Counted from the stretch's first letter, positions 1 through 7,622 are shown. The stretch is 45,504 nucleotides of DNA from Microcaldota archaeon (GCA_021804105.1 JAJZKP010000005.1:1-45504); one strand, 5' to 3'. The notes: generated from the sequence alone by a model not told the origin. Numbers and translations: made by a program.

Positions 1-2
1 TT

Positions 3-497
3 TTCAGGAGCGGAAAGGACGATGCAACAGTATATAGCATTGGCAAGAGTGTTTATGACCGGTTCCTTATGAGGAAAAGACCGCAGGGGATGGGGAGTAT
101 AGCGCAGCAGGACATAGATGAACACCGCACAAGCCTGCTCAGAGTCAGGGGCAACGTTGATGACGAGAATATAAAGAAGCTGGAGAAGGAAGGTTACATA
201 GTACTGCAGACTGAGAGCGAGGCTGCTGCGGTATCAGCCGCTCTTGAAGAGAGCATAAGGCATGGCCAGGTCTTCGGTACGCGCGCATTCAACAAAAAGT
301 TCTACATAATGCTACGGTCCTTCTTGGAGGGATATTCATCGCAGATAATCAAGGAGCTAAGGTCAGGGGACAAGAGGGTCTCAGAAATAGCCGACAAGGT
401 GAGGATGGATGAGAATGGGGTAAGGGCGGTGCTGTATTATATGGCTGAAATAGGCGATGTCAGCGAGAAGAAACGCGATCTTTTCACGCTCACATGA
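3..497 (+). CDS. C-terminal part of an unidentified protein with a winged-helix-like tail (5' end outside window)
   Basis: I do not recognise this protein. The frame is open to the window edge, so the true start lies upstream and the first in-frame ATG at 69 is probably internal. The visible 164 residues are soluble and charged. A mixed alpha/beta stretch (KLEKEGYIVLQTESEAAAVS) is followed, over the last 55 or so residues, by a helical segment with the spacing of a winged helix (VSEIADKVRMDENGVRAVL) and a short hydrophobic strand at the end. This suggests a DNA- or protein-binding tail on a larger protein. It converges with the next gene: its TGA ends at 497 and the stop codon of the minus-strand secG-like gene starts at 498. 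No function can be assigned from the tail. Confidence 0.7.
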   Translation, partial: FRSGKDDATVYSIGKSVYDRFLMRKRPQGMGSIAQQDIDEHRTSLLRVRGNVDDENIKKLEKEGYIVLQTESEAAAVSAALEESIRHGQVFGTRAFNKKFYIMLRSFLEGYSSQIIKELRSGDKRVSEIADKVRMDENGVRAVLYYMAEIGDVSEKKRDLFTLT

Positions 498-647
498 TCA
501 GACGAAGTGATCCAGTATTATTATAACTATGGAAAATGCCGCTACCGCAATCAACACCAACTTCGCGCTCAGCTTAGGACCACGCTCAGGCGCATCATAA
601 AAGCTTAATATTCCTGCCTGCTGTTGGGGCGTGTTTAATGTTGCCAT
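498..647 (-). CDS. secG: Preprotein translocase subunit SecG/Sec61-beta (49 aa)
   Basis: A very short gene read on the minus strand from ATG 647 to TGA 498. The product has a hydrophilic N terminus of about 27 residues, then GPKLSAKLVLIAVAAFSIVI, then a short tail. This is the archaeal Sec61-beta layout: a cytosolic segment containing a GP(K/R)LSPK-like motif directly before one C-terminal transmembrane helix. The family is the small, non-essential third subunit of the SecYE translocon in the cytoplasmic membrane and binds near the channel entrance. The length matches the family (about 50-60 residues). The other two subunits are not in this window. The assignment rests on the motif and topology read by eye. 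Confidence 0.85.
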   Translation of the reverse strand: MATLNTPQQQAGILSFYDAPERGPKLSAKLVLIAVAAFSIVIIILDHFV

Positions 648-725
648 ACGATCACTGACGTAATTAATAGTTATTTACAGAAAACCTATTTAAAGTGTGC
701 CTTAGATTCTTTGTTTGGGGAGAAA

Positions 726-1394
726 ATGCAAAGGGCGGGAACGGACATGCGATATGCATTAGACAGATCTATCCAGCAATCCTTTCGTATGCAGGAGGTA
801 GCGCCACAGCAAGGAGACCTCTTAAGGCTTGCGGCAACACTCGGGCCTGTAAGCGGGATAGCTATGGTGATGGCTGCGGCAAAACTCAAGCGCGGATTTT
901 CATGGAAGAGAGACACGCTGAGCTCCCTGATGAATGCAGACAGGAAGGAGTTGGGTTACATGTTTCAGGCAGGCACCGTTGAGTCAGGACTTGCAACGCT
1001 CTTGCTCGCAAACTTACTCAGGAAAGACCATAAAGGATGCCTGGTAGCTTTGGTTGGAGAAGGCACGCTGATTACAGCTGCCATAGGGCTTGTTGGAACC
1101 GGGATTACTAATGGACCAAGGGAAAAGCAGCATGGGAAGTTCGCAACTACATTCTTCGTAAGCGGCCCTCTTGCACTGGTCATAGAAGGCATTGATATGA
1201 TGATGCATGGGTCCAGGGCGTGGGGGGCTGCCACTGCAGGCGTGGGGCTTGCTGCCGGGGCAGTTGCAATAGCAGGTCTTGATGGACACAGGCTTCCTGC
1301 GAGGGCCGAGGCGGTGCATGCAGCATTGGTAGGGATAGGCGGAGTCATGGCAGGGACTGCTCGGTTTATGCCTATTAGCGGACAGTTACCTTGA
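726..1394 (+). CDS. Polytopic membrane protein, DUF998-like
   Basis: The predicted 222-residue protein has about six hydrophobic segments spread over its length, with short loops rich in Arg and Lys. A motif after the first segment (FSWKRDTLSSLMNADRKE), followed by a helix and a segment with GLVGTGITNGPREKQHGK before a further helix, resembles the DUF998 family of integral membrane proteins, whose function is unknown. I chose ATG 726 because a TATA box (TATTTAAA, 687-694) predicts transcription from about 716. The in-frame TTG at 711 would lie upstream of that. Its stop touches the stop of the convergent hydrolase gene. The family call is tentative; the membrane topology is clear. Confidence 0.7.
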   Translation: MQRAGTDMRYALDRSIQQSFRMQEVAPQQGDLLRLAATLGPVSGIAMVMAAAKLKRGFSWKRDTLSSLMNADRKELGYMFQAGTVESGLATLLLANLLRKDHKGCLVALVGEGTLITAAIGLVGTGITNGPREKQHGKFATTFFVSGPLALVIEGIDMMMHGSRAWGAATAGVGLAAGAVAIAGLDGHRLPARAEAVHAALVGIGGVMAGTARFMPISGQLP

Positions 1395-2357
1395 TCACAT
1401 AGCGCCTTCCGCATCGTTGGCGTTGTATAGCCTGTGCACATCGCGTGCCAGGCTAACCAGCACGGACGGTTTGATGGAATGACCCATGTGCGTTGCCCCA
1501 GTTTCTACTACCAGCATAGCATCAGGCCTTACTGCAGAGGACCTTGCAACTATGCCTCCTCTTCCCCTATATGCTATTATAGGAATCTTTGCAGGCTCGG
1601 AAAGCCTCCTCACAGCAATTAGCTCTTCGTGCATGCATGACAATATTCCGGAACCTACGGCTTTTGATGCGTTAAGCATGGCCAATGGTTCGTATGCGTG
1701 TGTATTCCCGGCTGCTGCCTGCTGCGCTTTGTGCATGCCCAGAGCCATCCCGTTAGCCAGCCTGAGCGATATGCCCATCATAGCCACCTCCTCAGCAAAC
1801 GCAAATTCAGGATTTATTGGGGAATCTAGGGTTATCAGGCCTTTGAACCACCTGGGATTGCCTTGAGAGAGCAAGAAAAGCTGTGTGCCGCCCAGGCTGC
1901 GTCCTATCGCCACTACAGGGCCTCCATTCGCATTGACTATGCCATTCATATCCATGCTTACTTGATTGAGCGTGTGCACAATCGAGTAGCCATTCCATTT
2001 CGGCCCTACAAAGTCCGGAGACCAGCCTATGCGCATAAGCCATTCTCCAAGGACTTCTATTTGCGGCATGTTCCGTGTCTCGCAGAATCCTTGGAGAAGT
2101 ACCACCTTCCTCCCGTCACCATAAGGCATGCCTTTGCCTTTCTTCCATGTCTCTGTCTTCTTGAACTCGCTGAATTCCTTCATCTCAAGGCACATTGCCA
2201 GCTCCTTGTATATTATAGGCCTCTCCTCTAACAGGAATGCCTCGGCAAGTCGAATAGCAGTAGTTATATCGTCGATAACGGGATTCCGTGCTGCCGATGC
2301 AAGCTTTTTTGCCAATAGGGACAGGGCATTGCCGCCGCGGTTTCCGATTTGCATCAT
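1395..2357 (-). CDS. Alpha/beta hydrolase-fold protein
   Basis: The 320-residue soluble protein shows the alpha/beta-hydrolase pattern in its second half. A strand and turn (KVVLLQGFCETRNM) starts the fold. The nucleophile elbow GRSLGG places the catalytic Ser near residue 154. LITLDSPINP could supply the acid, and GATHMGH near 288-294 supplies the catalytic His. The first 80 residues are a helical extension without a recognised fold. Such enzymes act as esterases, lipases or acyltransferases; the substrate cannot be read from the sequence. The wording of the motif region resembles lipase or PGAP1-like proteins that act on bulky acyl substrates. The gene is divergent from GGPP synthase and may share its TATA box at 2398-2405. 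Confidence 0.8.
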   Translation of the reverse strand: MMQIGNRGGNALSLLAKKLASAARNPVIDDITTAIRLAEAFLLEERPIIYKELAMCLEMKEFSEFKKTETWKKGKGMPYGDGRKVVLLQGFCETRNMPQIEVLGEWLMRIGWSPDFVGPKWNGYSIVHTLNQVSMDMNGIVNANGGPVVAIGRSLGGTQLFLLSQGNPRWFKGLITLDSPINPEFAFAEEVAMMGISLRLANGMALGMHKAQQAAAGNTHAYEPLAMLNASKAVGSGILSCMHEELIAVRRLSEPAKIPIIAYRGRGGIVARSSAVRPDAMLVVETGATHMGHSIKPSVLVSLARDVHRLYNANDAEGAM

Positions 2358-2397
2358 CTGGCCACCTGCGTCACATACGGAAAAGCGCTGGGCAAGG

Positions 2398-2405
2398 TAT
2401 TTAAG
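2398..2405. promoter_or_regulatory. TATA box between divergent hydrolase and GGPP synthase genes
   Basis: TATTTAAG is the only clear TATA-like element in the 106-bp space between the two start codons. Read rightwards it predicts a start near 2429, giving a 35-nt leader for GGPP synthase. Read leftwards it predicts a start near 2375, giving an 18-nt leader for the hydrolase. Confidence 0.45.
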
Positions 2406-2463
2406 GTTTCTCTGGAAAGAGCTACCTTAGGCATGGCAACATATCCTTTGGCCTAGTGGTAAG

Positions 2464-3330
2464 ATGCGCAATCCCGAATTTTCTAGAATGAGGCTGCCTG
2501 AGGAAGTATCAGCTTCAATAATTAAGGTGGATAGGAGGATAGCGGGACTGGGCCTTCCGGTCTTCAAGAGCAAGGAGTTGTTTGCTCCGGCAGTGCATCT
2601 TCTGCGCAACAGAGGCAAGCTGATGCGGCCTTCGCTCGTCCTGCTGGGCGCGCATGTCACTGGGCAGGATACGCAAATGTTCGTGGACCTTGCAGTCTCA
2701 GCTGAATTGCTGCACATATCTTCGTTGATACATGATGACATAATAGATAGGGACACCATGCGCAGGGGTGTCAAGGCGGTGCACATAAGATACGGCAATG
2801 AAGCGGCCATACTTGCAGGTGACGCGCTGATATCAAAATCAATAAGCAACTCGGCAAAGTACGGCAGGGAGGTTATTGAGAGTATATCAGAATCTGCAAT
2901 GGACATGTGCGCAGGCGAGGCACTGGATTATTCATTCCAGAAGGGAAAGAAGGTGCCTAAGCAGTCAGAATATCAGCGCATTGCAGAACTTAAGAGCGCT
3001 TCGCTCATAGCAACATGCTGCAACATCGCAGCCGTATACAAGAAGGACAAGCTTGCAGGAAGGCTACATGCATTCGGAAGGAACATGGGGATAGCCTTCC
3101 AGATGCGGGATGATATACTTGACAGCATAGAAGGCACGGGGAAGAAGTCGGCTTTCCGGCCAAACATAATAACAACACTAATGGAGCACTTGTCGATCTC
3201 TGGCAAGGAAGCAGTAGATCGGGCCGTTGAACTTCACAACAGGCACATAGATATTGCCATAAAGGAACTTGGAAGCTCGGAGTCCACAGATCTTCTTGCA
3301 GTCTATGCGGACACAATCAGGGTAAAATGA
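2464..3330 (+). CDS. Geranylgeranyl diphosphate synthase (trans-polyprenyl synthase family)
   Basis: The 288-residue protein is a short-chain polyprenyl diphosphate synthase. It carries the substrate-binding GKLMRPSL motif (residues 51-58), the first aspartate-rich motif DDIID (91-95) followed by RRG, and the second aspartate-rich motif DDILD (216-220) after AFQMR. These bind the magnesium ions that hold allylic and homoallylic diphosphates. In archaea the family makes the C20 geranylgeranyl chain (sometimes C25) of ether lipids in the cytosol; product length is not certain from sequence alone. Type I IPP isomerase at 17.6 kb and a tetraether synthase at 18.9 kb belong to the same pathway. 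The gene converges with the methyltransferase, one base apart. Confidence 0.93.
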   Translation: MRNPEFSRMRLPEEVSASIIKVDRRIAGLGLPVFKSKELFAPAVHLLRNRGKLMRPSLVLLGAHVTGQDTQMFVDLAVSAELLHISSLIHDDIIDRDTMRRGVKAVHIRYGNEAAILAGDALISKSISNSAKYGREVIESISESAMDMCAGEALDYSFQKGKKVPKQSEYQRIAELKSASLIATCCNIAAVYKKDKLAGRLHAFGRNMGIAFQMRDDILDSIEGTGKKSAFRPNIITTLMEHLSISGKEAVDRAVELHNRHIDIAIKELGSSESTDLLAVYADTIRVK

Positions 3331-3331
3331 C

Positions 3332-4024
3332 TTATTTTGTGCCGGTTATCAGGAAGCCGACGCCCATGGCAAGCTCTCTTGTTTTGACACCCCTGAAGCC
3401 CTCGTCTTTCAGCATGCGCACTGCGCTCTTCTTGTCGAAGCGGGTTATGCTGTAGAGCAGCCATTTGTACGCGTCTATGCCCATAATGTATCCGAGGGGC
3501 CGCATCAGCACGCCGAAATAGAACTGAAATACTGCCCTAAGCACAGGGTCATCAGGGTTGCCCATTTCCAATATGACGAACTTACCATTCTTCCTTAGCA
3601 CGCGGTGCAGTTCCTTGAAAAAGACCCTTAGGTCATCGAAGTTTCTTAGTGCAAATGCGCAGGTGGCAACATCATAAGATGAGTCTGCAAGGCCCATGGA
3701 AAGAGCATCGCCTTGGAGCAACGAAATGTTTCCAAGGTTTTTCCTTGCTACCTTCTTCCTGCCGGTTTTCAGCATCTCGTTGTTGAAGTCTATGCCTGTG
3801 ATCTCGACCCTCCTCCCATTCCGCATCGCTTCTTCTGCAAGCATTATTGCAACGTCTGCTGTGCCGGTAGCCACGTCTAGTATATTGAATGACCTCTTGT
3901 TAAGCATCGCTTCCTTCACAGCCTCCTTTCTCCAACTTATGTCTATTCCAAGACTGTATATATGGTTCGCGCTGTCATACTTGCCATGGTATTCCGAGAA
4001 GAGTTTTCGGATGCGTTCGCTCAT
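3332..4024 (-). CDS. ubiE: UbiE/MenG-type SAM-dependent methyltransferase
   Basis: This 230-residue class I methyltransferase starts with the family-typical FSEYHGKYDSANHIYSLG. It continues with the SAM-binding motif LDVATGTADVA (about residues 49-59), the acidic ITGIDFN strand end, DVATCAFALRNFDD and RVLRKNGKFVILEMGNP, then the long insert LMRPLGYIMGIDAYKWLLYS. All are hallmarks of UbiE/MenG, which C-methylates demethylmenaquinone or a ubiquinone precursor at the membrane. Length matches the family. No other quinone genes are in the window, so the quinone role is inferred from family membership. A TATA element at 4051-4060 predicts a start about 5 nt before the ATG, i.e. near-leaderless. Confidence 0.88.
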   Translation of the reverse strand: MSERIRKLFSEYHGKYDSANHIYSLGIDISWRKEAVKEAMLNKRSFNILDVATGTADVAIMLAEEAMRNGRRVEITGIDFNNEMLKTGRKKVARKNLGNISLLQGDALSMGLADSSYDVATCAFALRNFDDLRVFFKELHRVLRKNGKFVILEMGNPDDPVLRAVFQFYFGVLMRPLGYIMGIDAYKWLLYSITRFDKKSAVRMLKDEGFRGVKTRELAMGVGFLITGTK

Positions 4025-4050
4025 TGTCTAACCTATAATCTGGTAACCGT

Positions 4051-4060
4051 ACAGATTTAA
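4051..4060. promoter_or_regulatory. Shared TATA box for divergent ubiE and Yip1-like genes
   Basis: The element GATTTAAAAA lies in the 76-bp gap between two divergent start codons. Read leftwards it sets a start near 4029 (ATG 4024). Read rightwards it sets a start near 4082 (ATG 4101). No second equally good TATA box is seen in the gap. Confidence 0.5.
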
Positions 4061-4100
4061 AAACATGTATATGAATTTGTTTAACCGAGAAGGTTTTAAG

Positions 4101-4679
4101 ATGATATTGGTAGACGACATAAAGAAAGGGGTAAGTGCAATATTGCATCCAAACAAGAGTACTGGGACTACAATGAGCATCGGAGCGGCTGCAGTTATGT
4201 ATTACAAGTTTGCTTTCCTGCCACTCCTTGTACTCCCAATAGTGATAGAATTGCTGCTAGGCGGATTCCTAGGCGCAATATCTATATCGATCATTTTGGT
4301 TCAGTATATATTTTATCCTATAGGACTTCTCATAGGCGCCGGAATATTGTTCTTCATAGGCAAGTATCTCTTTCGCTGGTTCAAGGGCACATTCAGTGGG
4401 GCCTTCACGGCAACGGTATATGGTGCATTCCCCAGCCTGCTGTTTGCCTGGATTTCCTATATCATGTTATATGCGAGTTTACACGTAGGCGAGGTTATAG
4501 GCATTATAATAGACGTAATAGACTTATGGTCGCTTTATGTTATTGTAGTGGCATTCTCACGTCAGCAGAAGTGCACGAAGCTCCAGTCTTTGATAGTTGC
4601 TCTAGTGCCAGTAATAATAGTTGCAATAATAGCTTTCTTGGTCCTGGGATCAGTCGCGCTGTCTTCCACAGGTCTCTGA
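4101..4679 (+). CDS. Yip1-domain-like membrane protein, copy 1
   Basis: The 192-residue protein has a short polar N terminus (ILVDDIKKGVSAILHPNKS), then five hydrophobic segments, with a KYLFRWFKGTFSGAFTATVYG loop between the second and third. This arrangement, including the TVYGAFPSLLFAW segment, is that of the Yip1/YIPF superfamily, which in archaea consists of small membrane proteins of unknown role. I took ATG 4101 rather than the ATG at 4065, because the shared TATA box predicts transcription from about 4082. It is followed after 16 bp by a clear paralogue on the same strand. The family call is from motif and topology. Confidence 0.72.
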   Translation: MILVDDIKKGVSAILHPNKSTGTTMSIGAAAVMYYKFAFLPLLVLPIVIELLLGGFLGAISISIILVQYIFYPIGLLIGAGILFFIGKYLFRWFKGTFSGAFTATVYGAFPSLLFAWISYIMLYASLHVGEVIGIIIDVIDLWSLYVIVVAFSRQQKCTKLQSLIVALVPVIIVAIIAFLVLGSVALSSTGL

Positions 4680-4695
4680 GAGCCGAGGTAAGATT

Positions 4696-5292
4696 ATGAT
4701 ATCTGTAGACGAAGCCAAGTGGACTTGGGGAATGATGTTCGACCCGGGCAAGTTCACTAAGAAACGAATGAGCATTGGCGACGCGCTTGGCTTCTATTAC
4801 AGGCTGGTCATAGTACCACTGATAATATCATTGATACTTGGAGCTTTGGTGGGAGTCGCTGCTTCGGCTCTGCTATCCCACTTTGTGGGCATCCTGGGCT
4901 TCTTAGGCGGTTTGGGTACCGCAGCAATAGCCATAGGGGTAGTAGCCATGCTGCTTCTTGTAGTTATACCAATAGGCATGTTCATTTCAGCAGCAGTGCT
5001 TCACTTCTTTGGTAAATACGTATTCAGGCAATTCAAATCGGATTACCAAGCGACATTCGCAGCGGTAGTCTATGGCGAGGCACCCTTGGTGCTCTTCTTC
5101 TGGATTACAATCATACCTGTCATAGGCCTTCTATACATAGTCATCGATATATGGGGCTTTATTGTTGAGGTATTTGCACTCTCGAACCTGCAGAGGACAA
5201 GCAAGCTTTCAGTAGTAGGGGTTATGATAGGCACAATTGTTGTAATATTCGTAATTGCAATAATTCTTGGGATAATTGGAGTACTAGCATGA
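4696..5292 (+). CDS. Yip1-domain-like membrane protein, copy 2
   Basis: The 198-residue membrane protein parallels its upstream neighbour segment for segment: a polar N terminus with a DPGKFTKKRMSIGDALGFYY stretch, five hydrophobic helices, and the FGKYVFRQFKSDYQATFAAV loop followed by VYGEAPLVLFFW. The two genes form a tandem pair on one transcript, 16 bp apart, with a Shine-Dalgarno-like GAGGT at 4685-4689 six bases before this ATG, as expected for an internal operon gene. Protein similarity between the copies is clear, but the DNA is well diverged, so the duplication is old. A role in membrane organisation is only inferred from the superfamily. Confidence 0.72.
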   Translation: MISVDEAKWTWGMMFDPGKFTKKRMSIGDALGFYYRLVIVPLIISLILGALVGVAASALLSHFVGILGFLGGLGTAAIAIGVVAMLLLVVIPIGMFISAAVLHFFGKYVFRQFKSDYQATFAAVVYGEAPLVLFFWITIIPVIGLLYIVIDIWGFIVEVFALSNLQRTSKLSVVGVMIGTIVVIFVIAIILGIIGVLA

Positions 5293-5515
5293 CGAATTCG
5301 TTTGCGTCAGAGCTTATATACGCTCTCGCCAACCCTGCATCTCAGCTTTTTATCCCCTCTGAAGAGCTTTCCGTTAAGTGATGCAATATAATGTAACGAT
5401 AGTGCCTTTGATAGTTCCTCCATGCTAATAAAACTACAGGAAATCAATTAAACTACAAAGCCCTGGTAGCCCATATATTTATAAGGTATTATGTTGAGTA
5501 CATACTAGTGGTGTA

Positions 5516-5752
5516 ATGGTAACAGTCGAGAAAATAGACTACATATCGTTCGCAAAGTTCTATGCGATAGTATCGGCAGTGATAGGCATAGTCGTTGGCG
5601 TGATATCCATAATAGCGAACCCGTTGTTCGGAGTCATAGCATTGGTCATATATGTCATAGGTGGCCTGATAGGTGGATTCATAGGCGGCCTTATCTTCGC
5701 GGCACTCTACAACGTTATCTTCAAGAGGATCGTGAAGTTCAACGTGAACTGA
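5516..5752 (+). CDS. Small two-to-three-helix membrane protein
   Basis: The 78-residue product begins with a polar segment (VEKIDYISFAKFYAIVS), then two long Ile/Val/Gly-rich helices, the second containing GGLIGGFIGGLIFAAL, and ends in a basic tail. Small proteins of this build are common in archaeal genomes and have no assigned function. The start is supported by a strong TATA box (ATATATTTATAAGG, 5473-5486) about 30-35 nt upstream, giving a leader of about 10 nt. The preceding 222 bp (5293-5515) contain no gene I can support apart from a weak minus-strand frame listed among the rejections. Confidence 0.75.
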   Translation: MVTVEKIDYISFAKFYAIVSAVIGIVVGVISIIANPLFGVIALVIYVIGGLIGGFIGGLIFAALYNVIFKRIVKFNVN

Positions 5753-5827
5753 CCTTAATGTGTCAGATCTTTCCAGATATGGCTTGAGCTTGTGGCATGC
5801 CTGTGCCGCTTCTATTTCTTTTATTTT

Positions 5828-6169
5828 TTATTGCTTGATCTTGTATACGCTTAGGCCCTCCTCAATGCGGTGGCTGGTCTTTATCCCAACCGAATCGCCC
5901 TCGCTGGCCTCTTCCACATCCTCGCGGTTTATCTGCATGCTCAAGACGCGTTGCCTGACAGCTTCTTCTTCCGTACCTATTTCTATCACATCGCCTACCT
6001 TGAGAGTGCTAGATAGCTTTATTGCTACAACGCCGATCTTATCGAAGAAGCCCTCTACTGTACCTACAAGCACTCTTGACTGTTGCTGCCCAGATATGCT
6101 TCTTGCCGCTTCTCTGGCTTCCATGGTTTCCAGAGAGTCCATAGTGCTATCGAGATCCACGTCTTTCAT
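5828..6169 (-). CDS. EF-Tu domain-2-like small translation-factor-related protein
   Basis: The 113-residue protein has a helical, charged N terminus of about 32 residues, then a beta-barrel sequence of the EF-Tu domain 2 type: VGTVEGFFDKIGVVAIKL, LKVGDVIEIG, QRVLSMQINREDVEEA, SEGDSVGIKT. A stand-alone version of this barrel is widespread in archaea and bacteria and is annotated as a translation-elongation-factor-like protein; its role is unknown. In GTPases this domain contacts the ribosome or the aminoacyl-tRNA. The N-terminal extension is longer than in the usual 80-90-residue versions. A TATA-like GGTTAAAAAGCC at 6198-6210, read leftwards, fits a near-leaderless start. Confidence 0.75.
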   Translation of the reverse strand: MKDVDLDSTMDSLETMEAREAARSISGQQQSRVLVGTVEGFFDKIGVVAIKLSSTLKVGDVIEIGTEEEAVRQRVLSMQINREDVEEASEGDSVGIKTSHRIEEGLSVYKIKQ

Positions 6170-6324
6170 TATGCCACCTGTTTCTCCTTAGTTGTACGGG
6201 TTAAAAAGCCTTTTGCGTATGGGAAGCCCTAAAGGCGCGCAATAGGCTTGAAGGGCCAGAGTGCACATGTGCACTGGAGATATGCTTTATCTGCTTTTCA
6301 CAATAGTTATAGCATGAGGAAACT

Positions 6325-6795
6325 ATGCGGAGAGAACTGCCGATAGTAAGAACTGTTGACCCGGAGCTTGCTGAGCTTGGAAAGGCCAGGCTGCTCAGCG
6401 ATACTGCGCAGAGAAGGATATACTTTGCGCATATACAGCCCCTTTATGGCACTAGGGAGGAGCTGGACGACATTAGGACCATACAGGCGCATTTCCCCGG
6501 TGCAAAGATAGTAAATCCTGCAGATGTAGGGGATTTGCATATAGGGGATATGCTTTTCTATACAGATGTGGTAGGCATGTGCGACGCCCTTGTATTCAAG
6601 AGAACCAGAATCAATGGCATGATGGTCATATTCGGCGGCGTAGGGCTTGAGATGGACTATGCTCTAGATAGGGGAAAGGAGGTCTATGAGTTAGTAGGAG
6701 GCAAGCTTGCTAGGGTAAACTCTGCGCCAGACTATCTTGATAGGGACGAGACCAGAGCGGCACTCCTCAAGATGGGCTTCAGGAAGCAGGAATGA
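6325..6795 (+). CDS. Nucleoside 2-deoxyribosyltransferase-like Rossmannoid protein
   Basis: The 156-residue soluble protein shows a pattern seen in deoxyribosyltransferase-like folds: a first strand with RIYFAHIQPLYGTREELDD, a central IVNPADVG, then MLFYTDVVGMCDALVF and GGVGLEMDYALDRGKEVYEL. The last part matches the sugar-binding G-x-E-x-x-x-A motif of the superfamily. Members process nucleosides or nucleotides or act in nucleotide signalling. Which applies here is unknown. The start has GAGG seven bases upstream, and a TATA-like element lies near 6288. It is followed by the left copy of the 53-bp repeat and vapBC. Confidence 0.55.
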   Translation: MRRELPIVRTVDPELAELGKARLLSDTAQRRIYFAHIQPLYGTREELDDIRTIQAHFPGAKIVNPADVGDLHIGDMLFYTDVVGMCDALVFKRTRINGMMVIFGGVGLEMDYALDRGKEVYELVGGKLARVNSAPDYLDRDETRAALLKMGFRKQE

Positions 6796-6847
6796 TACAA
6801 ATCTTCCAGTTTCTTTATCGTTATAAACTTTTTGGCCTGTGCAACGG

Positions 6848-6900
6848 AAACCTCATGCAGTATGCGGTCAGTCAGGAGTGGTCTCTTACCGTTGCAGAGG
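6848..6900. repeat. 53-bp imperfect direct repeat, left copy, upstream of vapBC
   Basis: Aligned without gaps to 7570-7622, 44 of 53 bases are identical. The common core runs from AAACC-CATGC to TTGCAGAGG. The copy can fold back on itself (CCTC with GAGG and TGC with GCA at its ends). A TATA-like GTTATAAACTT (6817-6827) ends about 20-25 bases before it, so it could be the start of a transcript. Confidence 0.75.
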
Positions 6901-6953
6901 AAAGCAGTTAATTTATTTAATCTATTATTAAACTTATTAAACTAACAGTTAAA

Positions 6954-6961
6954 TTTATATA
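6954..6961 (+). promoter_or_regulatory. vapBC promoter (TATA box)
   Basis: TTTATATA lies about 27 bases before the vapB start codon, predicting a leaderless transcript. Just upstream, AACT-AAC-AGTT (6939-6949) forms a short inverted repeat inside an AT-rich stretch and could be an antitoxin operator. The operator is only suggested. Confidence 0.6.
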
Positions 6962-6984
6962 TCAGTTGCTAGATAATATGAACC

Positions 6985-7188
6985 ATGGAGGAGGCAATTG
7001 TCAGAGCGAGGAAGCTTGGAGGATCACTAGTGCTTACAATACCTAATGATATCGTTAAGGACGAGGGAATCAAGGAGGGCGAAGCTGTAAAGGTTACTGT
7101 AGAAAAGGTAAAGAAAAGTGGTTTCGGAGCCTTTAAAGGAATAGGTCCTTTCACTAAGGAGGACGAGTTTGATGAGCACAAGTGGTAA
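6985..7188 (+). CDS. vapB: AbrB/SpoVT-type antitoxin VapB
   Basis: The 67-residue protein is a swapped-hairpin AbrB-type DNA-binding domain: RARKLGGSLVLTIPNDIVKD and GIKEGEAVKVTVEKV cover its two beta-hairpins, the VLTIPNDIV part being typical. The acidic and aromatic C terminus (FTKEDEFDEHKW) fits a toxin-binding tail. Antitoxins of this class bind the VapC active site and repress their own operon together with the toxin. The gene overlaps vapC by 17 bases, a usual arrangement for such pairs. The TATA box at 6954-6961 indicates that translation starts at or next to the 5' end of the mRNA. Confidence 0.9.
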   Translation: MEEAIVRARKLGGSLVLTIPNDIVKDEGIKEGEAVKVTVEKVKKSGFGAFKGIGPFTKEDEFDEHKW

Positions 7189-7564
7189 AAAATATGTCAT
7201 TGATTCGTGGGCATGGATAGCCTATTTCGACGGTACCGAGGCAGGAAAGCGAGTTGATAATGTAATACTCAACTCAGAGGCATTTACCAGCGCTGTTACA
7301 GTAGCTGAAGTATTGTCAAAAGCAGAAAGGGAAGGGAAAAATACAGATAAAATATTCGACTTTATGGTCTCTTTGTCTAAAATAATTGATGTCAACGCAG
7401 ATATAGCCAAGGCTGTTGGGCAGCTGCATGCACGTGTCAAGAAAAATAGTCCAAATTTCAGTTTAGCCGATGCGTTTGCACTACAAACAGCAAAATACTT
7501 AACTGCCAAAGTTCTTACTGGAGACCCTGATTTTAAAGGCATAAAGGAAGCAGAGTTGCTATGA
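7172..7564 (+). CDS. vapC: PIN-domain ribonuclease toxin VapC
   Basis: The 130-residue protein has the PIN-domain acidic residues in the expected order: Asp11 (YVIDSWAWIAYF), Glu46 (TVAEVLSK), Asp100 (SLADAFAL) and Asp118/Asp120 (TGDPDF). Together they bind the metal ions for endoribonuclease action, usually on tRNA or rRNA in VapC toxins. The start at ATG 7172 is set by a strong Shine-Dalgarno TAAGGAGG (7155-7162), nine bases upstream and within vapB. The pair lies between two 53-bp direct repeats, and the right copy starts five bases after the vapC stop codon, which suggests the module arrived or duplicated as a unit. Confidence 0.92.
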   Translation: MSTSGKKYVIDSWAWIAYFDGTEAGKRVDNVILNSEAFTSAVTVAEVLSKAEREGKNTDKIFDFMVSLSKIIDVNADIAKAVGQLHARVKKNSPNFSLADAFALQTAKYLTAKVLTGDPDFKGIKEAELL

Positions 7565-7569
7565 ACCTA

Positions 7570-7622
7570 AAACCCCATGCGGTCTGCGGCCAGTCAGGAA
7601 TAGCCTCTTACTTTTGCAGAGG
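7570..7622. repeat. 53-bp imperfect direct repeat, right copy, downstream of vapBC
   Basis: Right partner of the copy at 6848-6900 (44/53 identical, same orientation, no gaps). The inward pairing bases seen in the left copy are partly lost here, so the left copy may be the functional one. Confidence 0.75.

Noticed and set aside
5305-5421. Minus-strand 38-codon frame starting MEELSKALSLHYIASLNG in the gap before the small membrane protein
   Set aside because: It has a normal start but no recognisable family, and frames of this length are expected by chance. It could be real only if conserved in relatives.
6848-7622. Repeats around vapBC as insertion-sequence ends or a CRISPR fragment
   Set aside because: They are direct rather than inverted, no transposase is present, and only two copies 670 bp apart exist, so neither reading is supported.
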